DNA of 64,000 nt from Vigna angularis (Eukaryota; Streptophyta; Magnoliopsida; Fabales; Fabaceae): contig NC_068974.1 of NCBI RefSeq assembly GCF_016808095.1, positions 23,234,825-23,298,824 of the forward strand. The letters run 5' to 3'. Within the stretch, counting starts at the first letter, position 1; each line of letters starts with the position of its first letter. Shown in pieces: positions 24,914 to 35,973 of this stretch. The translations under genes were made by a program, and so were the position numbers. Below the pieces are notes generated by a model. It was not told where the DNA came from and did not search any database. It saw nothing but the letters and a program-made list of their open reading frames with translations.

Positions 24914-25074
24914 GGAAATGAATTGTGGTATGGTCCAGACAGAGTGAAATACTTGGGACCCTTTTCGGCTCAGACTCCCTCTTATTTGACTAGAGAATTC
25001 CCAGGGACTATGGATGGGACACTGCTGGATTGTCTGCTGATCCTAAAGCATTTGCCAAGAACAGGGCTCTTGAG
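24914..25074 (+). pseudogene. Captured light-harvesting chlorophyll a/b protein exon (Lhcb3-like)
   Basis: After an acceptor ...GAGTGAGCAG, the frame reads [20 protein letters not shown] then [11 protein letters not shown]. One G is missing near 25014 (GGGACT for GGGGACT), shifting the frame. In the shifted frame the family sequence continues as [22 protein letters not shown] to a donor at 25074 (GAG/GTCAGT). A Gly of the conserved LTGEFPG is Arg here. The [19 protein letters not shown] form is closest to my memory of Lhcb3; other Lhcb types are possible. It is the N-terminal segment ahead of the first transmembrane helix. Confidence 0.88.
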
Positions 25075-25406
25075 GTCAGTCATTTTGCTTACACTGCTAT
25101 GAAAACATTTCAGTTCTTCATATATAGGATCAAAACCATTCATCAAGTTTCTTTAACATGAAAAATATTTGCTTTTCCTGACACAACATTGTTGGCTCTA
25201 ACTGGTTTTTCATCTAATCAAAGAAGCAATATCAGTAATGTTCCTTCATAAACATCTAGTTCTAGTATCCCTCCACACCATAAATTGCTCTCTGCAATAA
25301 AAGTCATCTTTCTTAAATGGCTTTTCTAATTTGCTTTAGTATAAATTCTAGTTGGGAAATGAATAAAATGTATTTTCTGCATGAATATGCTCGTACTTTA
25401 ATGTAG

Positions 25407-25469
25407 GTTCTGGACAGAGGGGAAAAGATAGAGCTTCTGGTAGACAAGACTAAAAATCTTCATCACCAA
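25407..25469 (+). pseudogene. Captured VAMP72-type R-SNARE exon
   Basis: Exactly 21 codons between acceptor TTTAATGTAG and donor CAA/GTTAGT: VLDRGEKIELLVDKTKNL followed by HHQ. This is the central SNARE-motif segment around the zero layer of plant VAMP7-type synaptobrevins (VLDRGEKIELLVDKT is nearly invariant). It is a complete internal exon with introns on both sides. It has no start and cannot act alone. Confidence 0.85.
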
Positions 25470-26788
25470 GTTAGTATGTCATATATATGCATCTACAATG
25501 GCCAAAATATGGTTACTTTATCACAAATATATACAATGTATATATTTATCTATACTCATCCTATTTCAAATACAACTTTATTTTATTCTGTTAATCATCA
25601 ATTTAGCTTGATTTGGATAATCAAGTTTTTTTCTTTAAATACATTCAGTCAACGTTAAAAATGTAACTTTTCCATTAATGAAAAAACAAATTTAACTTTT
25701 AGCCAAATGTTAACAAGTTTACTCATTCTGTTATAATCATCAATGACTTTATTTTTAATTTAAAAGGTTTATAGGTTCACTCAGTCATTAAGGTTTACAA
25801 GGTTGAATTAATAAAAGAATCTGCAGAAATTTAAGAAGTTCACTATTTCATTGGCGTGAGTCATTCTGTATACATGGCTTAAGTTCACTATTGCATTATG
25901 CATGTCTTAAGTTTATTATCAATGAAAAATGTAATTATAATTTTGTAGGAATTAAAATTGAATTTTGAGATCTGTTGAAGAAAAAAACAAGCAAATTTTT
26001 ATTCCAATTTTTCAATAAAATATTGATAAACTGTATGTGCATTTAAGTGATTTTTTTTCAAATATCATTTTCAATTGATTTGGTTTCATAAATTAAATCA
26101 AGGTTTGCTTTATTTATAAATGAAATTATTTATGCTCAAACTTTTTAATTATATTTGTTACAGAAAATTGAGAAGGATTTTATTTTGATATTATAAAATT
26201 CGTAAGAATAAATTTTAGTACTCTTTGATAAGTTTTATGAAATAAAGTTATATTTTTAAATCTGAGACACTAAAATATTATTTTACCCTAATTTTTGAAA
26301 CTAAAAACATATTTTATTCTAACATTATTCATTTTCAATGTTTAAGGTATTTACATCTGTTGACCATTGAAAGGAAGAATGATCACATTTATGATTTTAT
26401 TGGATGCAACTACTTGTTGCAGAATTGCGGACTGCTATATTTTCTAAGGATGCACTGCAAACAATTAGATTAGTATCAAGGAAGATATTAAAACGTAATA
26501 GGTGTATTAAATTATAGGGCTCCACAATCCTAACACATTTTATAGTCTTTCTCCTCCCCTAAATATGACTACTAAATATGAATTATTTTTTAAGATATTA
26601 AAACGTAATAGGTGTATTAAATTATAGGGCTCCACAATCCTAACACTTTATAGATCTTTCTGTAAAATTACTTAACGACGCAGGTTTTTCCAACGGTTTT
26701 CCTAACCGCGGGTAACATATTTTCCAGGGGTTAAAACCGCCGAAAACGAAAAAAATAACCCCCGATAAAAATCTAATTTTTTGTAGTG
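25470..26788. other. Right half of the Pack-CACTA, with a 53-bp direct repeat
   Basis: AT-rich with no recognisable exon. A direct repeat of about 53 bp, beginning AAGATATTAAAACGTAATAG, is present at about 26484-26536 and 26593-26646. Confidence 0.7.
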
Positions 26789-26791
26789 CAT

Positions 26792-26832
26792 GATAAATTT
26801 AATTTCTTTTAGATAAATTAAATTATATACTA

Positions 26833-26904
<72 letters not shown>

Positions 26905-27917
26905 GAGTGGAAGATTTTTATTTATACTTTTTTATCTATAATTAACTCTTCCGATTTGTAGACTTAATTATATGTTTCATAAATGAGATCTTATTTATTC
27001 GAAGACAAAATTGATATCAAAACCAATAATAATATTTCTTAATAGGTTAAATCTCAATTTTTTACATGGACAAGATTGTATTAATATGATCTTACTTTTA
27101 TGTGTCAATATATATCTAATAATTTTTATTTTAATATATATATATATAAAATTTTAGTTTTAAGATAATATTTTTATTTCAAGTATAGTTCATAATAAAA
27201 TTAGTATACAATTTTTTTTATTCATTAGAGAAGTCTTTTTTTATTTTTTTTTATAATCATAGTAATGAATATAATCGTACTCTATCAATTTTGTTAAAAG
27301 AGAATATACAGATTCATATAATTTTTTCTGTTATAACTATTTTGATGTCTAGACAACATAAATCAATAAAAAAAAACTACATTTATTTCTACATAACTAA
27401 TAAAATATTACAAAATTAAAAATAAAATATGTAAATAATCTATATGATCCAATTGTTAAACAAAATTACATCTTCTAAAACTTTTAATATACAAGGAAAT
27501 ATATTCTTGATTGAAATGATAAAACAATGACTAGTGAATTTATTTTATAGTTCAATTTATAAAAATATTGTCACATTAAATTAATACGATTTATGTATGT
27601 ACGCGACACAGACAATGGACAAAAAAATGTTACAATATAAAAAAATTCTTTTTCATCACATACTTTGAAAATAAGACATTCAACAATCTATGTAAGAAGA
27701 TTTGAAAATAGGACATTCAAAAATTTATGAATGTAAACCAAATTTTGTTGTTACATACAAGGAAGCATTACATCCAATTATTTGTGTGTAAACTAAAAAT
27801 AATTGACATTACAAATTCCTAAAGTTAACATATTAACATCTATACAACATGATTATTATTGTTCCAAAACCATAAAATAAATGAAATCGACAATGTTAAT
27901 AATGAAATAAGTGTTTT
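26792..27917. other. Unit 1/2 junction and 3' flank of RING-H2 copy 2
   Basis: Includes a (TA)n tract (about 26837-26900), the TAGACTTAATTATATG block at 26958, and the site TTTTAATATATATATAT at about 27130, which is empty here although two other junctions carry an LTR at this position. No coding frame. Confidence 0.75.
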
Positions 27918-29276
27918 CTATTCCAATTTCCACTCGTGATCTAATATTTCTGATTTGCAGATGGGACAAACAGCTTTTTCATGTAACCATCTCTTTATGC
28001 AATCTCCATGGAATTTATGTTGGCATTGCAGAATTCCTATCTCCTCGTTGTTTTTAAATTCATCCTGTGAAATAATTCATAAGTAATCCAATTAATAGGC
28101 CAAAAAGAAAAATTAACATGCTTTTTGAAACATACCATACCCAAATGAAGAATCACATCAAGTAAATTAAAAAGATGAATGAATATTACCAAAAAAATAA
28201 GACACGTTTAATAGATCCCAAAGTATTGAATTATTCATGGTGCTAAAATTCAAACCTGGCATATTACGCAAAGATCAGTTTCATGTTCCTCTGAAGTTAC
28301 TCCCTCCAAGTTATTAGGTAAGAAATAAATTTTTGTCTTCACCACTCTTGCAATAATTTCGTTTGACAAACCCATGCTTACGTTACCAATCCTTTGAAAA
28401 TACTCAACAAGCTCCTATTGTCCAATTTTAAAGAGTTAGAAAATTAAAAAATTTCATAATCACTTAGTTTTTACTATCCTAGACCTCATAAAACATTCAT
28501 AAACCATAATATACACAATATACTTGCCTCATATGACATGTTGTCAAAGTCTAACTCACTATGATCTTCACCAAATAAAGTAATATCCTGAAAAAGAAAA
28601 GATGTGTGAAAAGAAGTCTAGAATTTTCTTTATATCAAATCCAACAAAAATAAAGAGAACGAGATGTTACAGTTTCATGAAAGGCCACAGAAGAAACTTT
28701 TATCCGATGTCCAAGAGGTGGAGGTTGGTGAATATGTGTACTCGTGAATGGTGCATTTTGTAAGGGTATTGAAAAACTTCTTGGAGGATTTGTTGGAATT
28801 CCAAATGATGAAGCAATTATTGGGGCATCAAAGTTCACTGAGTCACTTCTGGCCTCCTGCACGAGGTGTGTTTGATAATAAAAGGGATGGTACTGTAGAT
28901 GGTCTGACCAGATAGGTGAAACGGGTTGATAGTGTTGATCACCAAAATAATTTCCTAGAATCAAACCGTTAGAGTCATGTGTCATCATATATCCCTCGAC
29001 ACAATAGGATGGGAACAAGGGATTGCTAATGTAAGTATGCCTTGCATTGTGGGGAGAAATTGCAAAATTAGCAGCCGAAGCATTGAAATGTGGATTCAAA
29101 GATTCAACCAAGCTAGATGAAACTGCAACATCTATGTTAAGATTAGGTTGGTGTCCATCGTATTCTGTCATTATGTGCATTATCTCATTTTCATAAGCAT
29201 TTAGAATGTAATGAGAATCTAGATTAGTTGTTCTCACGGACAGTGTCACCTCCACAGACATATTTGATGATGCCAT
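27918..29276 (-). CDS. RING-H2 E3 ubiquitin ligase-like protein, copy 2 (4 coding exons)
   Basis: Exons 29276-28671 (202 codons), 28587-28528 (20), 28414-28256 (53), 28064-27918 (48 plus stop), giving 323 residues. One codon more than copy 1 (Pro-Pro-Arg-Ser-Phe-Ser in place of Pro-Pro-Ser-Phe-Ala, near residue 167). All splice signals are intact, including the GC donor after exon 2 (28528). The RING-H2 finger is complete, with NEEIGILQCQHKFHGDC and WLHEKAVCPICK. The 5' flank to 30813 is free of foreign insertions, including the candidate 5' UTR exon/intron (donor near 29698). With copy 3, this is the copy most likely to be expressed normally. Confidence 0.87.
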
Positions 29277-30514
29277 TTAATCCTATTATACCAAATATTG
29301 TGAATAAAATTAGTCACGTTGAAAATAATAATTAAAAATTTAAAATAATAAGAGAAATTAACCATTTGAAAGAACAAGATGAGAAATGAGAACTAGATAT
29401 TTACGTACATACAAGTACTAAGTGCTTGTGAATATTAGGATAAAACAATTTTTTGATAATAAAAAAAGATTATATAAAATTGTACATCCAAAATTCAAAG
29501 TAAAAACAAAATTTAAGCCAAAAAATGTCATCTCACCACACGTAACCTAAAAGTACAAAAAGAAAACTATTAAATTTGAAAGCAAACAATAATTCGTTGA
29601 TGGAAAACCGAAAATTAAAAGAAATAAGACTAAACATTGGAGCCAAGATCATCTCATTAACAAATTAAAACATGAAATAAAAATAATGGAGACTTACTTC
29701 GTGATCAAATCACAATTTGTGTAGATTTCTGAAAGAGGTTTCTGTTTTTGAAGAAATAACATATGAATATAAGAAACTAAAAAAAATACAAGAGGATGAG
29801 TAAGGAAGAGAAAGGAATATTAATAGTGTGTTATTTGTAAATGTAACATGAATATGAACTATTATATTAAAAGAAATCTTATTGTTAAAGATAAATTTGA
29901 TTTTTAAAATTCAATTCTAAATATCAACTATATTTGATATGGTGGCATTAGGATTTACCACATAATTGGAAAAAAAGGAGATATAAAGATTATTCTCCAT
30001 AAAATAAAACTATATATATGTATTTGTAATTTAAGAGTAAAAGCAAAGAAATATATATGAAAAAATATAACCGTGTATCTATATAATAATGGAAAGATTA
30101 CCCCTTTATATTTATATATTTGGGTTATTATTTAATTTAGTCATTATATTTTAATTAAATTCTAACAAACCAAAGATACATATAACTAAAAGTGCACTGT
30201 ATCTCTATATACAAAAGATAAATTTTATTTTCTTAATTACATATTGATAAAATATTACAATTCAAACTTGTAATTGATTTGTACATATATTTTTTAGATA
30301 ATTCACCATGTTATACTTAGCATTTTGATAATATAATATAACGATAGTTTTTTGAAATAGATAATTATGATACAGTTACATTAATAATTATATTTAAGGT
30401 AGGTCTTTTTAAAATAATTAAGGGATATTATTTTATTTAATTATTAAAGAGAGAATGTATTTGAATACATACATTATAAATTTAATTTCTTTTAGATAAA
30501 TTAAATTATATACT

Positions 30515-30576
<62 letters not shown>

Positions 30577-30813
30577 TGGAAGATTTTTATTTATACTTTT
30601 TTATCTATAATTAACTCTTCATATTTTTAGACTTAATTATATGGTTTATAAATGAGATCTGATTTTATTCGAAGAGAAAATTGATATCAAAACCAATAAT
30701 AATATTTCTTAATAGGTAAAATCTCAATTTTTTACATGGACAAGATTGTATTAATATGATCTTACTTTTATGTATAAATATATATCTAATAATTTTTATT
30801 TTAATAGATATAT
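29277..30813 (-). promoter_or_regulatory. Uninterrupted 5' flank of RING-H2 copy 2
   Basis: Best-preserved version of the unit's upstream region: candidate 5' UTR intron (about 29283-29697), UTR exon, then 1 kb of AT-rich DNA and a (TA)n tract at about 30519-30572. I see no unique core promoter; several TATATA words exist. Confidence 0.5.
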
Positions 30814-31859
30814 TGTGGCATCCCAAATATATAATAACCACAATCATATAACTTAGGCGTCCACATTCCAATAAAGAGAACGGTCAGAGTAGAATAGTAG
30901 TTTAGTAGCTGATATTACAGTCATCCACAAAATGACAGAACTTAAAACTTAAACAGTTTAGAGTACTTCAAAATAACACCAACTTAAATTTAGAAATCCT
31001 AAAAATACTATACTGCATGATCAGCATCCTCCAACTCTTGCTCCAAGGGAACCTCCTCAACAACATCTGCTCCCATCCAAGTGGATGATCATCGCAAAGG
31101 AAAACATACACAAGCAACACACAACAAAGAAGCAAGGGTGAGCTAGATAAACAAGCAGTAATCATATAGTTCAATCAATAAATATCATCCTGCTTAGCTA
31201 CATATAAAGAACAGTCAAGGCATACCACTTTAAACCATGATTCAAACACTCACACGACTCATCCGGATTGGTATAACTGTCGAACTATTGGTCGTCTTTG
31301 CACTTGCGTAGTTCAGTTGGCACTCCCCAACACTATGTAGGGTAAATCCCCCATCTGTCTATGTCTAAACTCTAAGACTATAGACGAGAACCTCCCTCTA
31401 CTCTCACCACTTACACTGCTCTCCTCTATTTGAGCATGAACAGTGCTTCGAGTGTAGGGATAGACATACCAGTTCAAAGCTCCATACAGTTATACAAAAC
31501 AACAACAACACCCCACACATCACTTTCAATCATCTCACCCTGAGATGTCCACTTCATACTCAATTACATCATTGTAGTTCACATTCATATGCTTTACAAC
31601 CACTCAACAACACCATACATACATCCTGGCAGTTAAACAACATCAATCAATTCAAACAGAAGAAGAAAAATGAGTGAGATCCCCTCCATACACCCGTTTA
31701 CGTTCATATATATATATATATATATACATACATACATATATATATATATATACATACATATATATATATATATATTATGATAACAATTTATATCATACGT
31801 TTCATATGTTAATATAATATATATCATGCTTTCCTAACTTATATTTCCATAACATTTAG
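30814..31859 (-). mobile_element. Truncated copy of the solo LTR, at the same site as 9681
   Basis: Starts TGTGGCATCCC at the same target position as the LTR at 9681 and is colinear with it for about 1.05 kb, then stops inside at ...CATAACATTTAG. The sequence then jumps back to unit DNA (GTAGACTTAATTATATG, 31868) that is also present before the LTR at 30628. About 180 bp of unit sequence is therefore directly repeated on either side. The AT-rich interior (31707-31775) has a shorter microsatellite than the full copy. Confidence 0.85.
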
Positions 31860-32822
31860 TGAGATGTTTGTAGACTTAATTATATGTTTCATAAATGAGA
31901 TCTTATTTTATTCGAAGAGAAAATTATATCAAAACCAATAATAATATTTCTCAATAGGTAAAATCTCAATTTTTTACATGGACAAGATTGTATTAATATG
32001 ATCTTACATTTATGTATAAATATATATCTAATAATTTTTATTTTAATATATATATAAAGTTTTAGTTTTAAGATAATATTTTTATTTCAAGTATAGTTCA
32101 TAATAAAATTAGTATACAATTTTTTTTATTCATTAGAGAACTCTTTTTTTTATTTTTTTTATAATCATAGTAATGAATATAATCGTACTCTATTAATTTT
32201 GTTAAAAGAAAATATACATCATTCATATAATTTTTTCTGTTATAACTATTTTGATGTCTAAAAAACATAAATCAATAAAAAAAACTACATTTATTTCTAC
32301 ATAACAATTAAAATTTTACAAAATTAAAAATAAAATATGTAAATAATCTATATGATCCAATTGTTAAACAAAATTACATCTTCTAAAACTTTTAATATAC
32401 AAGGAAATATATTCTTGATTAAAATGATAAAACAATGACTAGTGAATTTATTTTACAGTTCAATTTATAAAAATGTGTCACATTAAATTAACACGATTTA
32501 TGTACGTACGCAACACAGACAATGGACAAAAAAATGTTACAATATAAAAAAATTCGTTTTCATCACATACTTGAAAATAAGACATTCAACAATCTATGTA
32601 AGAAGATATAAAAGTAGGACATTCAAAAATTTATGAATGTAAACCAAATTTTGTTGTTACATACAAGGAAGCATTACATCCAATCACTTGTGTGAAAACT
32701 AAAAACAATTGACATCACAAATTCCTATAGTTAACATATTAAATCTATACAACATGATTATTATTGTTCCAAAACCATAAAATAAATGAAATCGACAATG
32801 TTAATAATGAAATAAGTGTTTT
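31860..32822. other. Duplicated unit end and 3' flank of RING-H2 copy 3
   Basis: 31860-32045 repeats 30620-30808; from 32050 it is the gene's downstream flank as in copies 1 and 2. No frame. Confidence 0.75.
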
Positions 32823-34181
32823 CTATTCCAATTTCCACTCGTGATCTAATATTTCTGATTTGCAGATGGGACAAACAGTTTTTTCATGTAACCATCTCTT
32901 TATGCAATCTCCATGGAATTTATGTTGGCATTGCAGAATTCCTATCTCCTCGTTGTTTTTAAATTCATCCTGTGAAATAATTCATAAGTAATCCAATTAA
33001 TAGGCCAAAAAGAAAAATTAACATGCTTTTTGAAATATACCATACCCAATTGAAGAATCACATCAAGTAAATTAAAAAGATGAATGAATATTACCAAAAA
33101 AATAAGACACGTTTAATAGATCACAAAGTATTGAATTATTCATGGTGCTAAAATTCAAACCTGGCATATTACGCAAAGATCAGTTTCATGTTCCTCTGAA
33201 GTTACTCCCTCCAAGTTATTAGGTAAGAAATAAATTTTTGTCTTCACCACTCTTGCAATAATTTCGTTTGACAAACCCATGCTTACGTTACCAATCCTTT
33301 GAAAATACTCAACAAGCTCCTATTGTCCAATTTTAAAGAGTTAGAAAATTAAAAAATTTCATAATCACTTAGTTTTTACTATCCTAGACCTCATAAAACA
33401 TTCATAAACCATAATATACACAATATACTTGCCTCATATGACATGTTGTCAAAGTCTAACTCACTATGATCTTCACCAAATAAAGTAATATCCTGAAAAA
33501 GAAAAGATGTGTGAAAAGAAGTCTAGAATTTTCTTTATATCAAATCCAACAAAAATAAAGAGAACGAGATGTTACAGTTTCATGAAAGGCCACAGAAGAA
33601 ACTTTTATCCGATGTCCAAGAGGTGGAGGTTGGTGAATATGTGTACTCGTGAATGGTGCATTTTGTAAGGGTATTGAAAAACTTCTTGGAGGATTTGTTG
33701 GAATTCCAAATGATGAAGCAATTACTGGGGCATCAAAGTGCACTGAGTCACTTCTGGCCTCCTGCACGAGGTGTGTTTGATAATAAAAGGGATGGTACTG
33801 TAGATGGTCTGACCAGATAGGTGAAACGGGTTGATAGTGTTGATCACCAAAATAATTTCCTAGAATCAAACTGTTAGAGTCATGTGTCATCATATATCCC
33901 TCGACACAATAGGATGGGAACAAGGGATTGCTAATGTAAGTATGCCTTGCATTGTGGGGAGAAATTGCAAAATTAGCAGCCGAAGCATTGAAATGTGGAT
34001 TCAAAGATTCAACCAAGCTAGATGAAACTGCAACATCTATGTTAAGATTAGGTTGGTGTCCATCGTATTCTGTCATTATGTGCATTATCTCATTTTCATA
34101 AGCATCTAGAATGTAATGAGAATCTAGATTAGTTGTTCTCACGGACAGTGTCACCTCCACAGACATATTTGATGATGCCAT
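32823..34181 (-). CDS. RING-H2 E3 ubiquitin ligase-like protein, copy 3 (4 coding exons)
   Basis: Exons 34181-33576 (202 codons), 33492-33433 (20), 33319-33161 (53), 32969-32823 (48 plus stop): 323 residues, almost identical to copy 2. Exon 1 differs at only a few codons (for example Asp for Asn in YILDAYENE, Ser for Gly in HDSNSLIL, His for Asn in SDSVHFDA). The RING-H2 ligands are all present. The GC donor after exon 2 is kept. The very low divergence from copy 2 points to a recent duplication or gene conversion. The upstream flank is clean for about 1.2 kb before an LTR element at 35373. Confidence 0.87.
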
Positions 34182-35372
34182 TTAATTCTATTATACCAAA
34201 TATTGTGAATAAAATTAGTTACCTTGAAAATAATAATTAAATATTTAAAATAATAAGAGAAATTAACCATTTGAAAGAACAAGATGAGAAATGAGAACTA
34301 GATATTTACGTACATACAAGTACGAAGTGCTTGTGAATATTAGGATAAAACAATTTTTTGATAATAAAAAAAGATTATATAAAATTGTACATCCAAAATT
34401 CAAAGTAAAAACAAAATTTAAGCCAAAAAATGTCATCTCACCTCACGTACGTAACATAAAAGTACAAAAAGAAAACTATTAAATTTGAAAGCAAACAACA
34501 ATAATCTGTTGATGGAAAACCAAAAATTAAAAGAAACAAGACTAAACAATGGAGCCAACATCATCTCAGTAACAAATTAAAACATGAAATAAAAATAATA
34601 GAGACTTACTTCGTGATCAAATCACAATTTGTGTAGATTTCTGAAAGAGGTTTCTCTTTTTGAAGAAATAACATATGAATATAAGAAACTAAAAAAATAC
34701 TAGAGAATGAGTAAGTAAGAGAAAGGAATATTAATAGTGTGTCATTTGTAAATGTAACATGAATATGAACTATTATATTAAAAGAAAATCTTATTGTTAA
34801 AGATAAATTTGATTTTTAAAATTCAATTCTAAATATCTACTATATTTGATATGGTGGCATTAGGATTTACCACATAATTGGAAAAAAAGGAGATATAAAG
34901 ATTATTCTCCATAAAATAAAACTATATATATGTATTTGTAATTTAAGAGTAAAAGCAAAGAAATATATATGAAAAAATATAACCGGTTATCTATATAATA
35001 ATGGAAAGATTACCCCTTTATATTTATATATTTGGGTTATTATTTAATTTAGTCATTATATTTTAATTAAATTCTAACAAACAAAAGATACATATAACTA
35101 AAAGTGCACTGTATCTCTATATACAAAAGATAAATTTTATTTTCTTAATTACATATTGATAAAATATTACAATTCAAACTTGTATTTGATTTGTACATAT
35201 ATTTTTTTAGATAATTCACCATGTTATACTTAGCATATTTTGATAATATAATATAACGATAGTTTTGTGAAATAGATAATTATTATACAATTACATTAAT
35301 AATTATATTTAAGGTACGTCTTTTTAAAATAATTAAGGGATATTATTTTATTTAATTATTAAAGAGAGAATG
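34182..35372 (-). promoter_or_regulatory. 5' flank of RING-H2 copy 3
   Basis: Colinear with 29277-30470, including the candidate 5' UTR intron (donor near 34607). AT-rich. Cut at 35373 by an LTR element. Confidence 0.5.
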
Positions 35373-35973
35373 TGTGAAACCCTGAATATTTAACGCACCA
35401 AATCCCACACTCTGATCACCATTAAATGCGCCGTGCCACGTCAAAACCCTCTCACACCCACTCTGCATGCGTTTGCCAAGTGTCACGGCTGGATCATTCT
35501 AAAAACGGTAGTGGAAGACAAGTGGCATGATGAGAATGGACGTTCGTCCTGCGTGGGAAGGGAAATCACCCTCTGCATGCGCTGACGCCGTCTGTCACGT
35601 TAGAAGTTTCTAAAATCTGTAGTGGGAACCAGGTGGCAGTACAGGAGTGCATGTCCGTTTGACGTGGGGGAGGAAAATGATTTCTCTGAAAAACACTTCC
35701 CATCATTCCCTGCATTCATCTTCTTCCTCACGAAACTCTTGCTTTCTTCTTCTCCAACTTCTCTCTAAAACCGCTCCATCTTCTCTCTAAGATAACTCAC
35801 CACCAACCTCTCCGATTCCATTTCAGAAATCGTAGGATCATTCACGGCGTCGTGAGCTCTCACTGGAACCGAACGCTTTAGAGTTCTGTAACCGGTAAGT
35901 TCTCAAACTCTAAACGTTCCTTTCTGAGTTACATGCGGACCCTGGTACCGCTGCATGTTAGAATAAAAACTAA

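Larger units (their letters stand above)
24135..26788 (+). mobile_element. Pack-CACTA: non-autonomous CACTA-type element carrying three host gene fragments
   Basis: Ends CACTACAAAAAA at 24135 and, reversed, at 26788, followed on both sides by a related GGGGTTATTTT stretch. The flanking 3-bp duplication is CAT (24132-24134, 26789-26791), and the empty site ACATACATGATAAA is seen in other units. It encodes no transposase. It contains, all in plus orientation, exon-sized pieces of a purple acid phosphatase, an Lhcb-type chlorophyll a/b protein and a VAMP72-type R-SNARE, each next to intact splice-site sequence. It lies in the 5' flank of RING-H2 copy 1. Confidence 0.88.

Noticed and set aside
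34291..34482. 63-codon frame upstream of RING-H2 copy 3
   Set aside because: On the opposite strand in the candidate 5' UTR intron; not open in the other units.
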